This document shows, in pieces, positions 43,956-52,109 of a stretch of 64,000 nucleotides of DNA (position 1 is its first letter; each line of letters begins with the position of its first letter). The DNA comes from Sporosarcina ureae (GTDB lineage Bacteria > Bacillota > Bacilli > Bacillales_A > Planococcaceae). The translations under genes and the position numbers were made by a program. Below the pieces are notes generated by a model. It saw only the letters and a list, made by a program, of their open reading frames with translations. It ran no database searches and was not told the origin of the DNA. The stretch spans positions 3,225,501 through 3,289,500 of the forward strand of contig NZ_CP015348.1 in the NCBI RefSeq assembly GCF_002109325.1, in the 5' to 3' direction.

Positions 43956-46745
43956 ATGTCTACAAGCAAATATGCAGTTGTCGATTTGGAAACGACTGGT
44001 CATTCGCCTTCAAAGGGAGATCGGATTATTCAAATAGCAATTGTCTTTATTGAGAACAATCAAATAATCGATACATATATGCGCTATGTGCATCCGCAGC
44101 GCTCGATTCCGCCCTTTATTCATCAATTGACATCAATCGGAGATGAAGACGTTGCAGACGCCGCTCCTTTTGAAGAGATCGCTGAAGAGGTGGCAGATTT
44201 GCTTGCTGGGTGTATTTTTGTCGCGCATAATACAGACTTTGACGTATCATTTCTACAAAAAGAATTCATACGATGTGGCATGTCACAATGGTATGGCAAG
44301 ACGATTGATACAGTAGAACTAGCGAAGATTATGTATCCTACATTGCCTAGTTATCGATTGCAGGATATAGCCGAATCTCTGGGTATCCCTTTACAGCAAG
44401 CTCACCGTGCGGATGATGATGCGGAAGCGACTGCATTGTTCTTGTTGAAGGCACTTGATAAAATTGAAACGTTACCTAAAGAAACATTAAATCGTATGCA
44501 TGAGCGTTCATTTGCGATGAAATCTGAAATCTCGACGTTATTCTATGAAGCACTTAAGCGCTCTCGAGGACATGAAACATCTAGTGACTACGCTTTGTTC
44601 CGAGGGATTCCGTATGTAAAATCGAAGCTCCGCACTATGGCGTGGCCGCAGCCTATAGCATTTCCAGCAGACGAGATGGCGAAAGAGCACGTGATGCAGA
44701 AAATTCATCCGTCTTATCATATTAGAGAAGGTCAAGCACAGTTGATGGATTTGACGTGGCAATCATTCATTGAAAAGAAACAAGTGGCTGTTGAGATTCC
44801 TACGGGTGCAGGCAAGACGATCGGTTATTTAGTACCGGCATTAATTCGTGCATTTGAAACGAAACAACCGGTTGTTATTAGTACGTATACAAACCATTTG
44901 GTCGATACACTAGCCGAGGAAGTCGCAAAACTTGAAAAGGCTTTGCACATAACGATTCCAACGACTGTGATCAAAGGTATGTCAAATTATATTTCATTGG
45001 GAAAGTTTGAAGAACTTATGCATTTTAATGATGAAGTGTATGATGACTCCATCACGATCATGCAGTTATTGGTCTGGTTGACAGAAACGACTACTGGAGA
45101 TTTAGATGAGGTGAATGTATCGGGAGGCGGTCAGCTGTTTGTCGACCGTATCCGTAAGCGTTCGATGCGCGTGAAGAAAGATGAACGAATAGCCGATTTC
45201 TATACACATACATTAAAAAACTGCCAGCAGTCGATGGTGTTGTTGACGAATCACTCGATGTTACTAAATGACAAACAGCGCTATGATCCGTTATTCCATT
45301 CCATTAGTGGTTTGGTGGTGGATGAAGCGCATCAAATGAATCAAGCAGCTATTCGCACGCATCAGCAAGTGTTTTCCTATACAAATTGGAAGTATGTAAT
45401 GAGTCAGTTGAACGGCTTAAGTAATTGTCAGTTGCTGTTTGATATGCAAGATGTCTTGATACGATTTCATTTTAATCATAAAACTTCCACCGAACGCTTA
45501 CAACACGCGTTTGACGAATTCATGTTGGCATTCGATGAATCGATGCTCGTACTGATCAACTCGAACTCAAATAACGGGGATAAACAGGTGACAAAAACGA
45601 TACAGCCACTATCTAAGCGTTTGAGGACGAATGAAATTTTCACTAAAGTTTTGCGTAAGATGAATGAATATATTAGCGTGTCTGAAAAATATGCTGCACC
45701 ACTAAAAAACCTCTCGAATGAATTAACTGTTCATGAGCTTGCTGTACTGAATGAATGGTCTTATTGGGTCAATGAAATGAAAGTCAAAGCAGGAGAATGG
45801 GTTGAACTATTTTTGGAAAAGCCGAAAATGAGCTCGACGGTTTGGATGGAAAAAGACAGCCGCAGTTTGCCAGGTAGTTTACAGATCAAGAAAAGCCCAG
45901 TTAACGGTTCTGAAGTCATCCGGGATTTCATTGATACACTCGAAGGTGAGGCAGGTATCGTCTGGACATCTGGAACGCTAACAGCCGGACAGCAAGATCG
46001 CTTCGTGCTGGATCAAGCGGGACTGCCGCCTTCTGTCCCATTATATACATTTAAAGCACCTGCTAACTTTTACGAAGGCGCACATACGTTAATTGTGGAA
46101 GATATGCCGGATATTCAGCAAGTATCGAATGATGAGTATATCGAAGCGGTGGCGGATGCACTAATTCAAACGGCCGTTGCGATTGAAGGACGAGTATTTG
46201 CATTGTTCTTGTCGCATGACATGTTGAAGAAGACTCATCAAGCGGTGATCGACAGTGAATCATTGCAAGAAGATTATGTATTGATTGCACAAGGTGTTAG
46301 TTCTGGAAGTCGTCACAAGCTGTTAAAGACATTTAAACAGCAGGAGAAAGCGGTGTTGTTCGGCACGACGAGCTTCTGGGAAGGCGTCGATGTACCGAGT
46401 GAACAATTATCTGCGGTAGTTGTTGTTCGTCTGCCGTTTACTTCACCGGATGAACCTCTCTTTAAAGCGCGTTCTGAAGCATTGGTCGCAGAGCGTAAAA
46501 ACGCATTCATGCATCTAGGTTTACCTGAAGCTATACTGCGTTTCCGACAAGGATTCGGCAGATTGATTCGCTCATCTGATCAGCAGGGGTTCTTTATTAT
46601 ATTAGATCGCCGTATCGATACCAAATCCTATGGTAAATCCTTTTTAGAGGCATTACCAAAGTCATTTGTGAAAAAAGTATCCCTTGAAGGTCTAGTTAAC
46701 GAGATCGAAAATTGTTATAATGATGGATGTAGCAAAAGAAAGTAG
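43956..46745 (+). CDS. dinG: DinG-family helicase with DEDD exonuclease domain
   Basis: The 929-residue product joins an N-terminal DnaQ-type 3'-5' exonuclease (1-165; VDLETTG, HNTDFDVSFL, HRADDDAEAT) to an XPD/Rad3-like helicase (Walker A IPTGAGKT near 285, DEAH in VVDEAHQM near 455, GTTSFWEGVDVP near 807, QGFGRLIRS near 866). This fusion is typical of Firmicutes (YpvA of 931 residues). The four iron-sulfur cysteines of E. coli DinG/XPD are not apparent, as known for Gram-positive DinG. Confidence 0.94.
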   Translation: MSTSKYAVVDLETTGHSPSKGDRIIQIAIVFIENNQIIDTYMRYVHPQRSIPPFIHQLTSIGDEDVADAAPFEEIAEEVADLLAGCIFVAHNTDFDVSFLQKEFIRCGMSQWYGKTIDTVELAKIMYPTLPSYRLQDIAESLGIPLQQAHRADDDAEATALFLLKALDKIETLPKETLNRMHERSFAMKSEISTLFYEALKRSRGHETSSDYALFRGIPYVKSKLRTMAWPQPIAFPADEMAKEHVMQKIHPSYHIREGQAQLMDLTWQSFIEKKQVAVEIPTGAGKTIGYLVPALIRAFETKQPVVISTYTNHLVDTLAEEVAKLEKALHITIPTTVIKGMSNYISLGKFEELMHFNDEVYDDSITIMQLLVWLTETTTGDLDEVNVSGGGQLFVDRIRKRSMRVKKDERIADFYTHTLKNCQQSMVLLTNHSMLLNDKQRYDPLFHSISGLVVDEAHQMNQAAIRTHQQVFSYTNWKYVMSQLNGLSNCQLLFDMQDVLIRFHFNHKTSTERLQHAFDEFMLAFDESMLVLINSNSNNGDKQVTKTIQPLSKRLRTNEIFTKVLRKMNEYISVSEKYAAPLKNLSNELTVHELAVLNEWSYWVNEMKVKAGEWVELFLEKPKMSSTVWMEKDSRSLPGSLQIKKSPVNGSEVIRDFIDTLEGEAGIVWTSGTLTAGQQDRFVLDQAGLPPSVPLYTFKAPANFYEGAHTLIVEDMPDIQQVSNDEYIEAVADALIQTAVAIEGRVFALFLSHDMLKKTHQAVIDSESLQEDYVLIAQGVSSGSRHKLLKTFKQQEKAVLFGTTSFWEGVDVPSEQLSAVVVVRLPFTSPDEPLFKARSEALVAERKNAFMHLGLPEAILRFRQGFGRLIRSSDQQGFFIILDRRIDTKSYGKSFLEALPKSFVKKVSLEGLVNEIENCYNDGCSKRK

Positions 46746-46799
46746 GTTGTAAAATGAATCGAAAAAAATCAACGGTTCATTCGATAGGAAGAGTCGCTT

Positions 46800-47279
46800 A
46801 TGCTTAATTGGATTAAGTTTCTATTTCTATTTTTACTCACACTTGGAATCACGATTACACTGATCGTTTTCTACCAAGCAGAGAAACCGTTCGCTGCATC
46901 GAGTAAGGTAGCGGAAAAAGCTGTATTGGAAAATAATGTTCTTGAAAAGGTAAATAAGACGAATCATTATCATGGAAAGACATCATGGATCACGGTCTAT
47001 GGAATAGATAAGAATGGACATGAAAAAATAGTTTTCGTTGAAGAACAAACGACGAAAATACTAAAAGCCGTTTCGATTAAAGATGGTATTACAGAGCAAA
47101 AAGCCATTGCTAACGTCAAAAGAGATGATGATGTGAAGAAAATACTGAACGCATCATTAGGTCTGGAAAATGACACACCATTTTGGGAAGTTGGTTATCT
47201 CGATAGCGAGGATACGTTAAACTATGCGTATCTAAACTTCACCGATGGAAAGCGGCTTAAGCATATTACAAAATTATAG
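46800..47279 (+). CDS. ypmB: Secreted or membrane-anchored protein YpmB (DUF5590)
   Basis: The 159-residue product has an N-terminal membrane anchor (about 4-24, FLFLFLLTLGITITLIVFY) and an outer PepSY-like domain (VYGIDKNGHEKIVFVEE). It matches YpmB in size and position before aspB. ATAGGAAGAG lies before the ATG. Function unknown. Confidence 0.86.
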   Translation: MLNWIKFLFLFLLTLGITITLIVFYQAEKPFAASSKVAEKAVLENNVLEKVNKTNHYHGKTSWITVYGIDKNGHEKIVFVEEQTTKILKAVSIKDGITEQKAIANVKRDDDVKKILNASLGLENDTPFWEVGYLDSEDTLNYAYLNFTDGKRLKHITKL

Positions 47280-47316
47280 AGTGAGTTGGAATTAGAACTA
47301 AAAGGGAGCGGTCAAT

Positions 47317-48510
47317 TTGAGAAAGCAATTAGCGTCCAGAGTAAGTACTTTAACACCATCTACAACATTAGCGATTACTGCAAAAGCAAAAGAAATGAAA
47401 GCAGCCGGCATCGATATTGTTGGGCTCGGAGCAGGCGAACCGGATTTTAATACACCTGAAAACATTTTGGCAGCAGCGTATCAATCAATGAAAGATGGAA
47501 AGACAAAATATACTCCTGCGGGCGGTCTTCCAGAATTAAAAGACGCTATAATTGACAAATTGAAAAGAGATCAAGGCTTGGACTATACACGTAAGGAAGT
47601 GTTGGTCGGTATCGGAGCGAAGCACGTACTCTTTACACTATTCCAAGTCCTACTGAATAAAGGTGATGAAGTCATCATTCCTTCCCCATTCTGGGTGAGT
47701 TATCCGGAACAGGTGAAATTAGCGGAAGGCACGCCAGTATTTATTGAAGGCACGGCTGCCAATCAATTCAAAGTATCTGCGAAGCAAATCAACGAGGCAA
47801 TTACTGATCAAACTAAAGCCGTGATCATTAACTCGCCAGGTAATCCGACGGGAATGATTTATTCCAAGGAAGAACTGGAAGAAATTGCTGAAGTTTGCCG
47901 TGAAAAAGACGTGTGGATCATTTCGGATGAAATATATGAAAAACTCGTTTATGATGGACAACACCATGTATCCATTGCGCAACTTTCAGAAGATGCAAAA
48001 GAGCGTACATTCGTTATAAATGGAGTATCGAAATCCCATTCGATGACAGGTTGGAGAATTGGTTATATTGCAGGTGACGCGGAAGTAGTAGGTGCGATGA
48101 CGAACCTCGCTAGCCATTCGACGTCTAACCCGACAACGACTTCACAATACGCTGCGATCGAAGCTTATAACGGACCGCAAGATGCTGTGGAAGTGATGCG
48201 AAAAGATTTCGAATCCCGTTTGAATCAAGCGTATCCTAAGCTTGCAGCTATCCCAGGTTTCCACGTGTTAAAGCCACAAGGAGCATTCTATTTCTTGCCC
48301 GATGTCCAAGAAGCATTGAAGAATACTGGCTTTGCAAATGTCGATGTGTTCGCACAAGCGTTATTGACAGAAGCGAAAGTAGCAGTCATTCCAGGTACTG
48401 GCTTCGGTTCTGATTCGACGATTCGACTTTCGTATGCAACGTCAATCGATCAATTGGAAGAAGGAATTGCACGTATTGATCAATTTGTAAGAGATCACTG
48501 GAAAGCGTAA
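47317..48510 (+). CDS. aspB: Aspartate aminotransferase
   Basis: This PLP enzyme interconverts oxaloacetate and aspartate. The 397-residue class I product has GAGEPDFNTPENI, NSPGNPTGM, SDEIYEKLVYDG and PLP lysine motif NGVSKSHSMTGWRIGYIAG. The start is TTG 47317 after AAAGGGAG. In B. subtilis asnS follows; here dnaD comes next. Confidence 0.96.
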   Translation: MRKQLASRVSTLTPSTTLAITAKAKEMKAAGIDIVGLGAGEPDFNTPENILAAAYQSMKDGKTKYTPAGGLPELKDAIIDKLKRDQGLDYTRKEVLVGIGAKHVLFTLFQVLLNKGDEVIIPSPFWVSYPEQVKLAEGTPVFIEGTAANQFKVSAKQINEAITDQTKAVIINSPGNPTGMIYSKEELEEIAEVCREKDVWIISDEIYEKLVYDGQHHVSIAQLSEDAKERTFVINGVSKSHSMTGWRIGYIAGDAEVVGAMTNLASHSTSNPTTTSQYAAIEAYNGPQDAVEVMRKDFESRLNQAYPKLAAIPGFHVLKPQGAFYFLPDVQEALKNTGFANVDVFAQALLTEAKVAVIPGTGFGSDSTIRLSYATSIDQLEEGIARIDQFVRDHWKA

Positions 48511-48554
48511 AACAGAAGCAACCCATTAGTTGCTGATGAGAGGAAGTTTCAAAT

Positions 48555-49262
48555 ATGCAGCAAGATGAGCGGCTGAAAATCTGGATTGAGCAGGGGAATG
48601 TTTCTATTTCCCAGCTCTTTTTTCAACATTATAAAAAACTATTGATTTCAGATAATGATGCCATGGTATTACTCCATATGATTGCATTTCAGGAAGCGGG
48701 GAACTATTTTCCTACGCCGACCGATATCGCGAATCGTATGCAACAACAAGAGAAAGATGTTACGAATTGCTTACAGCGCATGATGCAAAAAGGATTATTT
48801 TCTATAGAACAGAGTACCGATGAAAATAAAGTATTGCATGAAAAGTTTTCATTTTATCCTTTATGGAAACGATTGATAGAAGAAGTTGAAAAACAGAAGA
48901 TGCAGTCAGAAGAAGAAGTGGTCAAGCAGGATGAGGGAGAAATCTTCTCGTTATTTGAGCAAGAATTCGGTCGCTTCTTATCACCGATGGAATTTGAAAC
49001 AATCGGTATGTGGATTGATAAAGATGGTCATTCTACGGAAATTATCCGTGCAGCATTACGAGAAGCTGTTTTGGCACAAAAGATGAGCTTGCGTTATATT
49101 GACCGGATTTTATTTGAGTGGAAAAAGAAAAATGTCAAGACTATGCGAGATGTTGAAAAGCAGACGAAAGCGTTCCGTCCGACAACTGTAGCAACAGCTC
49201 CGCAAGCAAAAACAGCAATTAAAGATGTACCTTTCTATAATTGGCTTGAAGAACGGGAGTAG
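48555..49262 (+). CDS. dnaD: DNA replication initiation protein DnaD
   Basis: DnaD acts with DnaB and DnaI to load the replicative helicase at oriC and at restart sites. The 235-residue product has an N-terminal winged helix (about 1-110) and the C-terminal DnaD domain with the YxxxIxxxWxxxxV motif (YIDRILFEWKKKNV) near 180. GAGGAAG precedes the ATG. Nth follows after 8 nt. Confidence 0.95.
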   Translation: MQQDERLKIWIEQGNVSISQLFFQHYKKLLISDNDAMVLLHMIAFQEAGNYFPTPTDIANRMQQQEKDVTNCLQRMMQKGLFSIEQSTDENKVLHEKFSFYPLWKRLIEEVEKQKMQSEEEVVKQDEGEIFSLFEQEFGRFLSPMEFETIGMWIDKDGHSTEIIRAALREAVLAQKMSLRYIDRILFEWKKKNVKTMRDVEKQTKAFRPTTVATAPQAKTAIKDVPFYNWLEERE

Positions 49263-49270
49263 GTGAAACG

Positions 49271-49918
49271 ATGCTGACAAAAACACAATGGAACATATGC
49301 CTGCAAAAGTTCGAAGAGATGTTTCCAGAAGCGCATTGTGAACTCGTTCATAAGAATCCTTTTGAATTACTGATCGCAACTCTTTTATCAGCGCAATGTA
49401 CAGACGTACTAGTCAATCGCGTCACAGCAGAGTTGTTTAAGAAATATCAAACACCAGAAGATTATCTAGCTGTACCTATTGAAGAATTGCAGGACGATAT
49501 ACGTTCAATCGGCTTGTTCCGTAATAAATCAAAGAATATACAGGCACTTAGTCTCCAACTGCTTGACGAGTTTGGTGGAGAAGTACCTCCAAACCGTGAT
49601 GAGATGATGACGTTACCGGGTGTGGGTAGGAAGACAGCCAATGTCGTTGTATCAAACGCATTCGGTGTTCCAGCTCTAGCTGTTGATACACATGTGGAGC
49701 GCGTTGCGAAAAGGCTTGGAATGAATCGCTGGAAAGATCGTCCGCTTGATGTAGAAGAAAAAATCATGCGTTGGACACCAATGGAAAAATGGACTCAAAC
49801 TCATCATCAAATGATTTTCTTCGGTCGTTATCACTGCAAAGCACAAAATCCCAACTGCCCAGAATGTCCACTGTTGGATTTATGCCGTGAAGGCCAGAAA
49901 AGGATGAAAGCGAAATGA
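49271..49918 (+). CDS. nth: Endonuclease III
   Basis: This is a DNA glycosylase and AP lyase for oxidised pyrimidines. The 215-residue product has the helix-hairpin-helix LPGVGRKTANVV with catalytic Lys (about 121), catalytic Asp in VDTHVER, and an iron-sulfur cluster loop C-x6-C-x2-C-x5-C at the C-terminus. It overlaps ypoC by four bases. Confidence 0.97.
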   Translation: MLTKTQWNICLQKFEEMFPEAHCELVHKNPFELLIATLLSAQCTDVLVNRVTAELFKKYQTPEDYLAVPIEELQDDIRSIGLFRNKSKNIQALSLQLLDEFGGEVPPNRDEMMTLPGVGRKTANVVVSNAFGVPALAVDTHVERVAKRLGMNRWKDRPLDVEEKIMRWTPMEKWTQTHHQMIFFGRYHCKAQNPNCPECPLLDLCREGQKRMKAK

Positions 49919-50250
49919 CACCTAAACAGTTAAAAGAACATGTCCAACAAGTACTTGCTCGGTGGGAACAGCAAAAGCCGGAATTAGAAGAAACCTATGC
50001 TGTCAACGACGAACGTAAATTGCTATTAATACAGCCAGCAATCGAGCAGTTAGAATGGTTGATCGGCCAGAGTGAACTAGCAGAGAATTCTCATACAGGC
50101 AAGATGCACCATGCACTTGAGCCGAATAATTACGAGGAACGAATCGAATTTATCAAACTGCAAAAAAATAGTCATTATGCGATGATTCAACTGACGATGC
50201 TGTATGATGAGATGAAGAAGAAGGCGGCACGTATACGTGTTCAACAGTAA
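49915..50250 (+). CDS. ypoC: YpoC family protein
   Basis: The 111-residue helical, charged protein has no recognised domain; its name rests on size and the nth-ypoC-ponA order of B. subtilis. Starts by ATGA overlap with nth. The insertion sequence begins 3 nt after its stop codon. Confidence 0.8.
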   Translation: MTPKQLKEHVQQVLARWEQQKPELEETYAVNDERKLLLIQPAIEQLEWLIGQSELAENSHTGKMHHALEPNNYEERIEFIKLQKNSHYAMIQLTMLYDEMKKKAARIRVQQ

Positions 50251-50287
50251 ATAAAAAGAGGCTGGGACAAAACCCTCCTTGAAATCG

Positions 50288-50330
50288 AAAAAGAACGGAC
50301 CCATTGAAGTTTATGGGGTCCGTTCTTTTT
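50288..50330. terminator. Hairpin terminator at the left IS end
   Basis: AAAAAGAACGGACCCAT (50288-50304) pairs with ATGGGGTCCGTTCTTTTT (50313-50330) with one bulged G; T-runs on both strands. It would block read-through from ypoC into the transposase gene. Confidence 0.85.
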
Positions 50331-50360
50331 TATATATTTTTTTAGTTTTAGGAAGAAAAA

Positions 50361-50417
50361 AAGGATACCTTCTGATAAAATTTAGTCACCACAACAAAAA
50401 GTATCGGAGGTATCCTT
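50361..50417 (+). promoter_or_regulatory. Stem that hides the transposase ribosome site
   Basis: AAGGATACCT (50361-50370) is exactly complementary to AGGTATCCTT (50408-50417), which ends at the base before the transposase ATG and contains the last half of its CGGAGGT ribosome site. An RNA containing both would keep the start closed. Confidence 0.7.
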
Positions 50418-51995
50418 ATGTTTAAAGATTATAACATGAACCAACTGATTTTACCTTTAGATTTAGAAATTAGCTTACAAGAACATGATATTGCTTACGC
50501 CGTGCATGATCTAGTCGAAAGCATTCCGAAACAAGCATTTGACAGCTTTTTGCGTGAGACAGGTTGCCCATCTTATCATCCACGGATGATGTTAAAGATC
50601 ATTTTGTGTGCCTATACACAGTCTGTTTTTTCGGGCAGAAAAATAGAAGGACTGTTAAAAGATAGCCTTCGCATGATGTGGTTAGCTCAAGGTTATAAAC
50701 CAAGCTATCGCACCATCAATCGATTTCGCGTTCATCCTGAAGTAAAAGAAGTACTACGCCAGTGCTTCGTGCAATTTCGTTGCCAGCTGGTACAAAAACA
50801 GCTAATTGATGAAGAAGCCATTTTTATTGATGGAACAAAGATTGAGGCGAATGCCAACAAATTTACATTTGTCTGGCGCAAGTCAGTGGAACGGTATAGT
50901 TCAGGTCTTGTAGAAAGGTCCAGTCAGATGTACGAAGAGCTGTTAGAAAAAGAGATCATCCCTGAAATCGAACGGGAAAGTCTGGATGAACTATCTACTG
51001 CGGAACTGTCTAAAGTAGTAGAGAAGCTAGATGATACTATCCAAACCTATACAGAAAAGATTAACGCTAGCGAAGATGTCGAGGAACGTAAACAAATTCG
51101 CTCGCTACGAAAAGAACCTAAACAATACCGTAAACAATTTCAAGACTTCTTGGATCGAAAGCAGAAGTATCAGCACGATATGAAGATCTTTGGCCATCGT
51201 AACAGCTACTCGAAGACGGACCGCGATGCGACCTTTATGCGGATGAAAGATGATTATATGAAAAACGGGCAACTAAAACCGGGATATAATGTGCAAATTG
51301 CGACCGAAGGGCAATATACCCTCGCTTTTGACGTGTATCCAAATCCGACCGATACGCGTACACTCATTCCATTCTTAGATACTATTGAACAAGACTTTTT
51401 TGAGCTGCCACAGTATATTGTCGCGGATGCCGGTTATGGAAGTGAACAGAATTACGGAGATGTCATTGAAAATCGAAAGCGCGTTCCGCTTATTACCTAT
51501 AACCACTACCGGAAAGAAAAGAAAAAGAAGTACAAAACCGATCCTTTCAATACAGCGAATTGGGCATATGATGAAACTACGGATACCTTTACTTGCCCAA
51601 ATGACAGAAAACTCGTGTTCCGCTACCTTTCCAATCGGACGGATCGTTATCAATTCACACGGACGATGAAAGTATACGAATGTGAGGATTGTTCAAGCTG
51701 CCCATTGCGCTCTTTCTGTACCAAAGCAAAAGAAGAGAACAATAGGAAGTTGTATGTGAATGAAAAGTGGGAACAGCAAAAAGAATATATTCGTGAAAAG
51801 CTTTCAGATAAGAAAACAGGTGAAATTTACGGCAAGCGCAAGATTGACGTAGAGCCAGTTTTTGGATTCTTGAAGGCTAATTTGGGGTTCACTCGTTTCT
51901 CCGTAAGAGGAAAGGAAAAGGTGAAAAATGAATTAGCCTTCGGTTTATTGGCAGTGAACTTGAGAAAGTACACTGCCAGGGAGGTAAATGTATAG
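50418..51995 (+). CDS. IS1182-family transposase
   Basis: The 525-residue DDE transposase has an N-terminal DUF772 domain (about 40-130, with PRMMLKIILCAYTQ and YRTINRFR), the first catalytic Asp in FIDGTKIEANANK (near 136), the second in IVADAGYGSEQN (near 335) and a C-terminal DDE part with a cysteine cluster (CEDCSSCPLRSFC) and VEPVFGFLKANLGFTRF (catalytic Glu). It is intact and full length. Its start is inside a hairpin, see 50361-50417. Confidence 0.95.
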   Translation: MFKDYNMNQLILPLDLEISLQEHDIAYAVHDLVESIPKQAFDSFLRETGCPSYHPRMMLKIILCAYTQSVFSGRKIEGLLKDSLRMMWLAQGYKPSYRTINRFRVHPEVKEVLRQCFVQFRCQLVQKQLIDEEAIFIDGTKIEANANKFTFVWRKSVERYSSGLVERSSQMYEELLEKEIIPEIERESLDELSTAELSKVVEKLDDTIQTYTEKINASEDVEERKQIRSLRKEPKQYRKQFQDFLDRKQKYQHDMKIFGHRNSYSKTDRDATFMRMKDDYMKNGQLKPGYNVQIATEGQYTLAFDVYPNPTDTRTLIPFLDTIEQDFFELPQYIVADAGYGSEQNYGDVIENRKRVPLITYNHYRKEKKKKYKTDPFNTANWAYDETTDTFTCPNDRKLVFRYLSNRTDRYQFTRTMKVYECEDCSSCPLRSFCTKAKEENNRKLYVNEKWEQQKEYIREKLSDKKTGEIYGKRKIDVEPVFGFLKANLGFTRFSVRGKEKVKNELAFGLLAVNLRKYTAREVNV

Positions 51996-52018
51996 AAGTC
52001 GTACAAGGATTTCTATAC
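51990..52018 (+). repeat. Small inverted repeat at the transposase stop
   Basis: GTATAGAA (51990-51997) and TTCTATAC (52011-52018) form an 8-bp stem over the TAG stop; it is next to the terminator at 52019 and may belong to the element end. Confidence 0.5.
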
Positions 52019-52062
52019 AAAAAGGGTTCGATCATCAAAAACCGATGATCGAACCCTTTTTT
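52019..52062. terminator. Hairpin terminator at the right IS end
   Basis: A perfect 18-bp stem (AAAAAGGGTTCGATCATC at 52019-52036 and its complement 52044-52061) with T-runs on both strands. It ends the transposase transcript and also faces ponA. Confidence 0.93.
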
Positions 52063-52109
52063 GGCTCACTTCTGGCTAGTTATGTCCCAGCCTCTTTTTA
52101 GTTGATCGG

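Larger units (their letters stand above)
50253..52099. mobile_element. IS1182-family insertion (about 1.85 kb)
   Basis: A transposase gene is flanked by a perfect 17-bp inverted repeat, AAAAAGAGGCTGGGACA (50253-50269) and its complement (52083-52099). Inside each end sits a strong hairpin terminator. The total of 1847 bp suits the family. Either the 17-bp repeats are the element ends, or they are the two arms of an older bidirectional terminator between convergent ypoC and ponA that the element split. No clear target duplication was seen outside the 17-mers. Confidence 0.75.

Noticed and set aside
46754..46807. 17-codon ORF between dinG and ypmB
   Set aside because: Overlaps the ypmB start, has no ribosome site and does not resemble YpmA.
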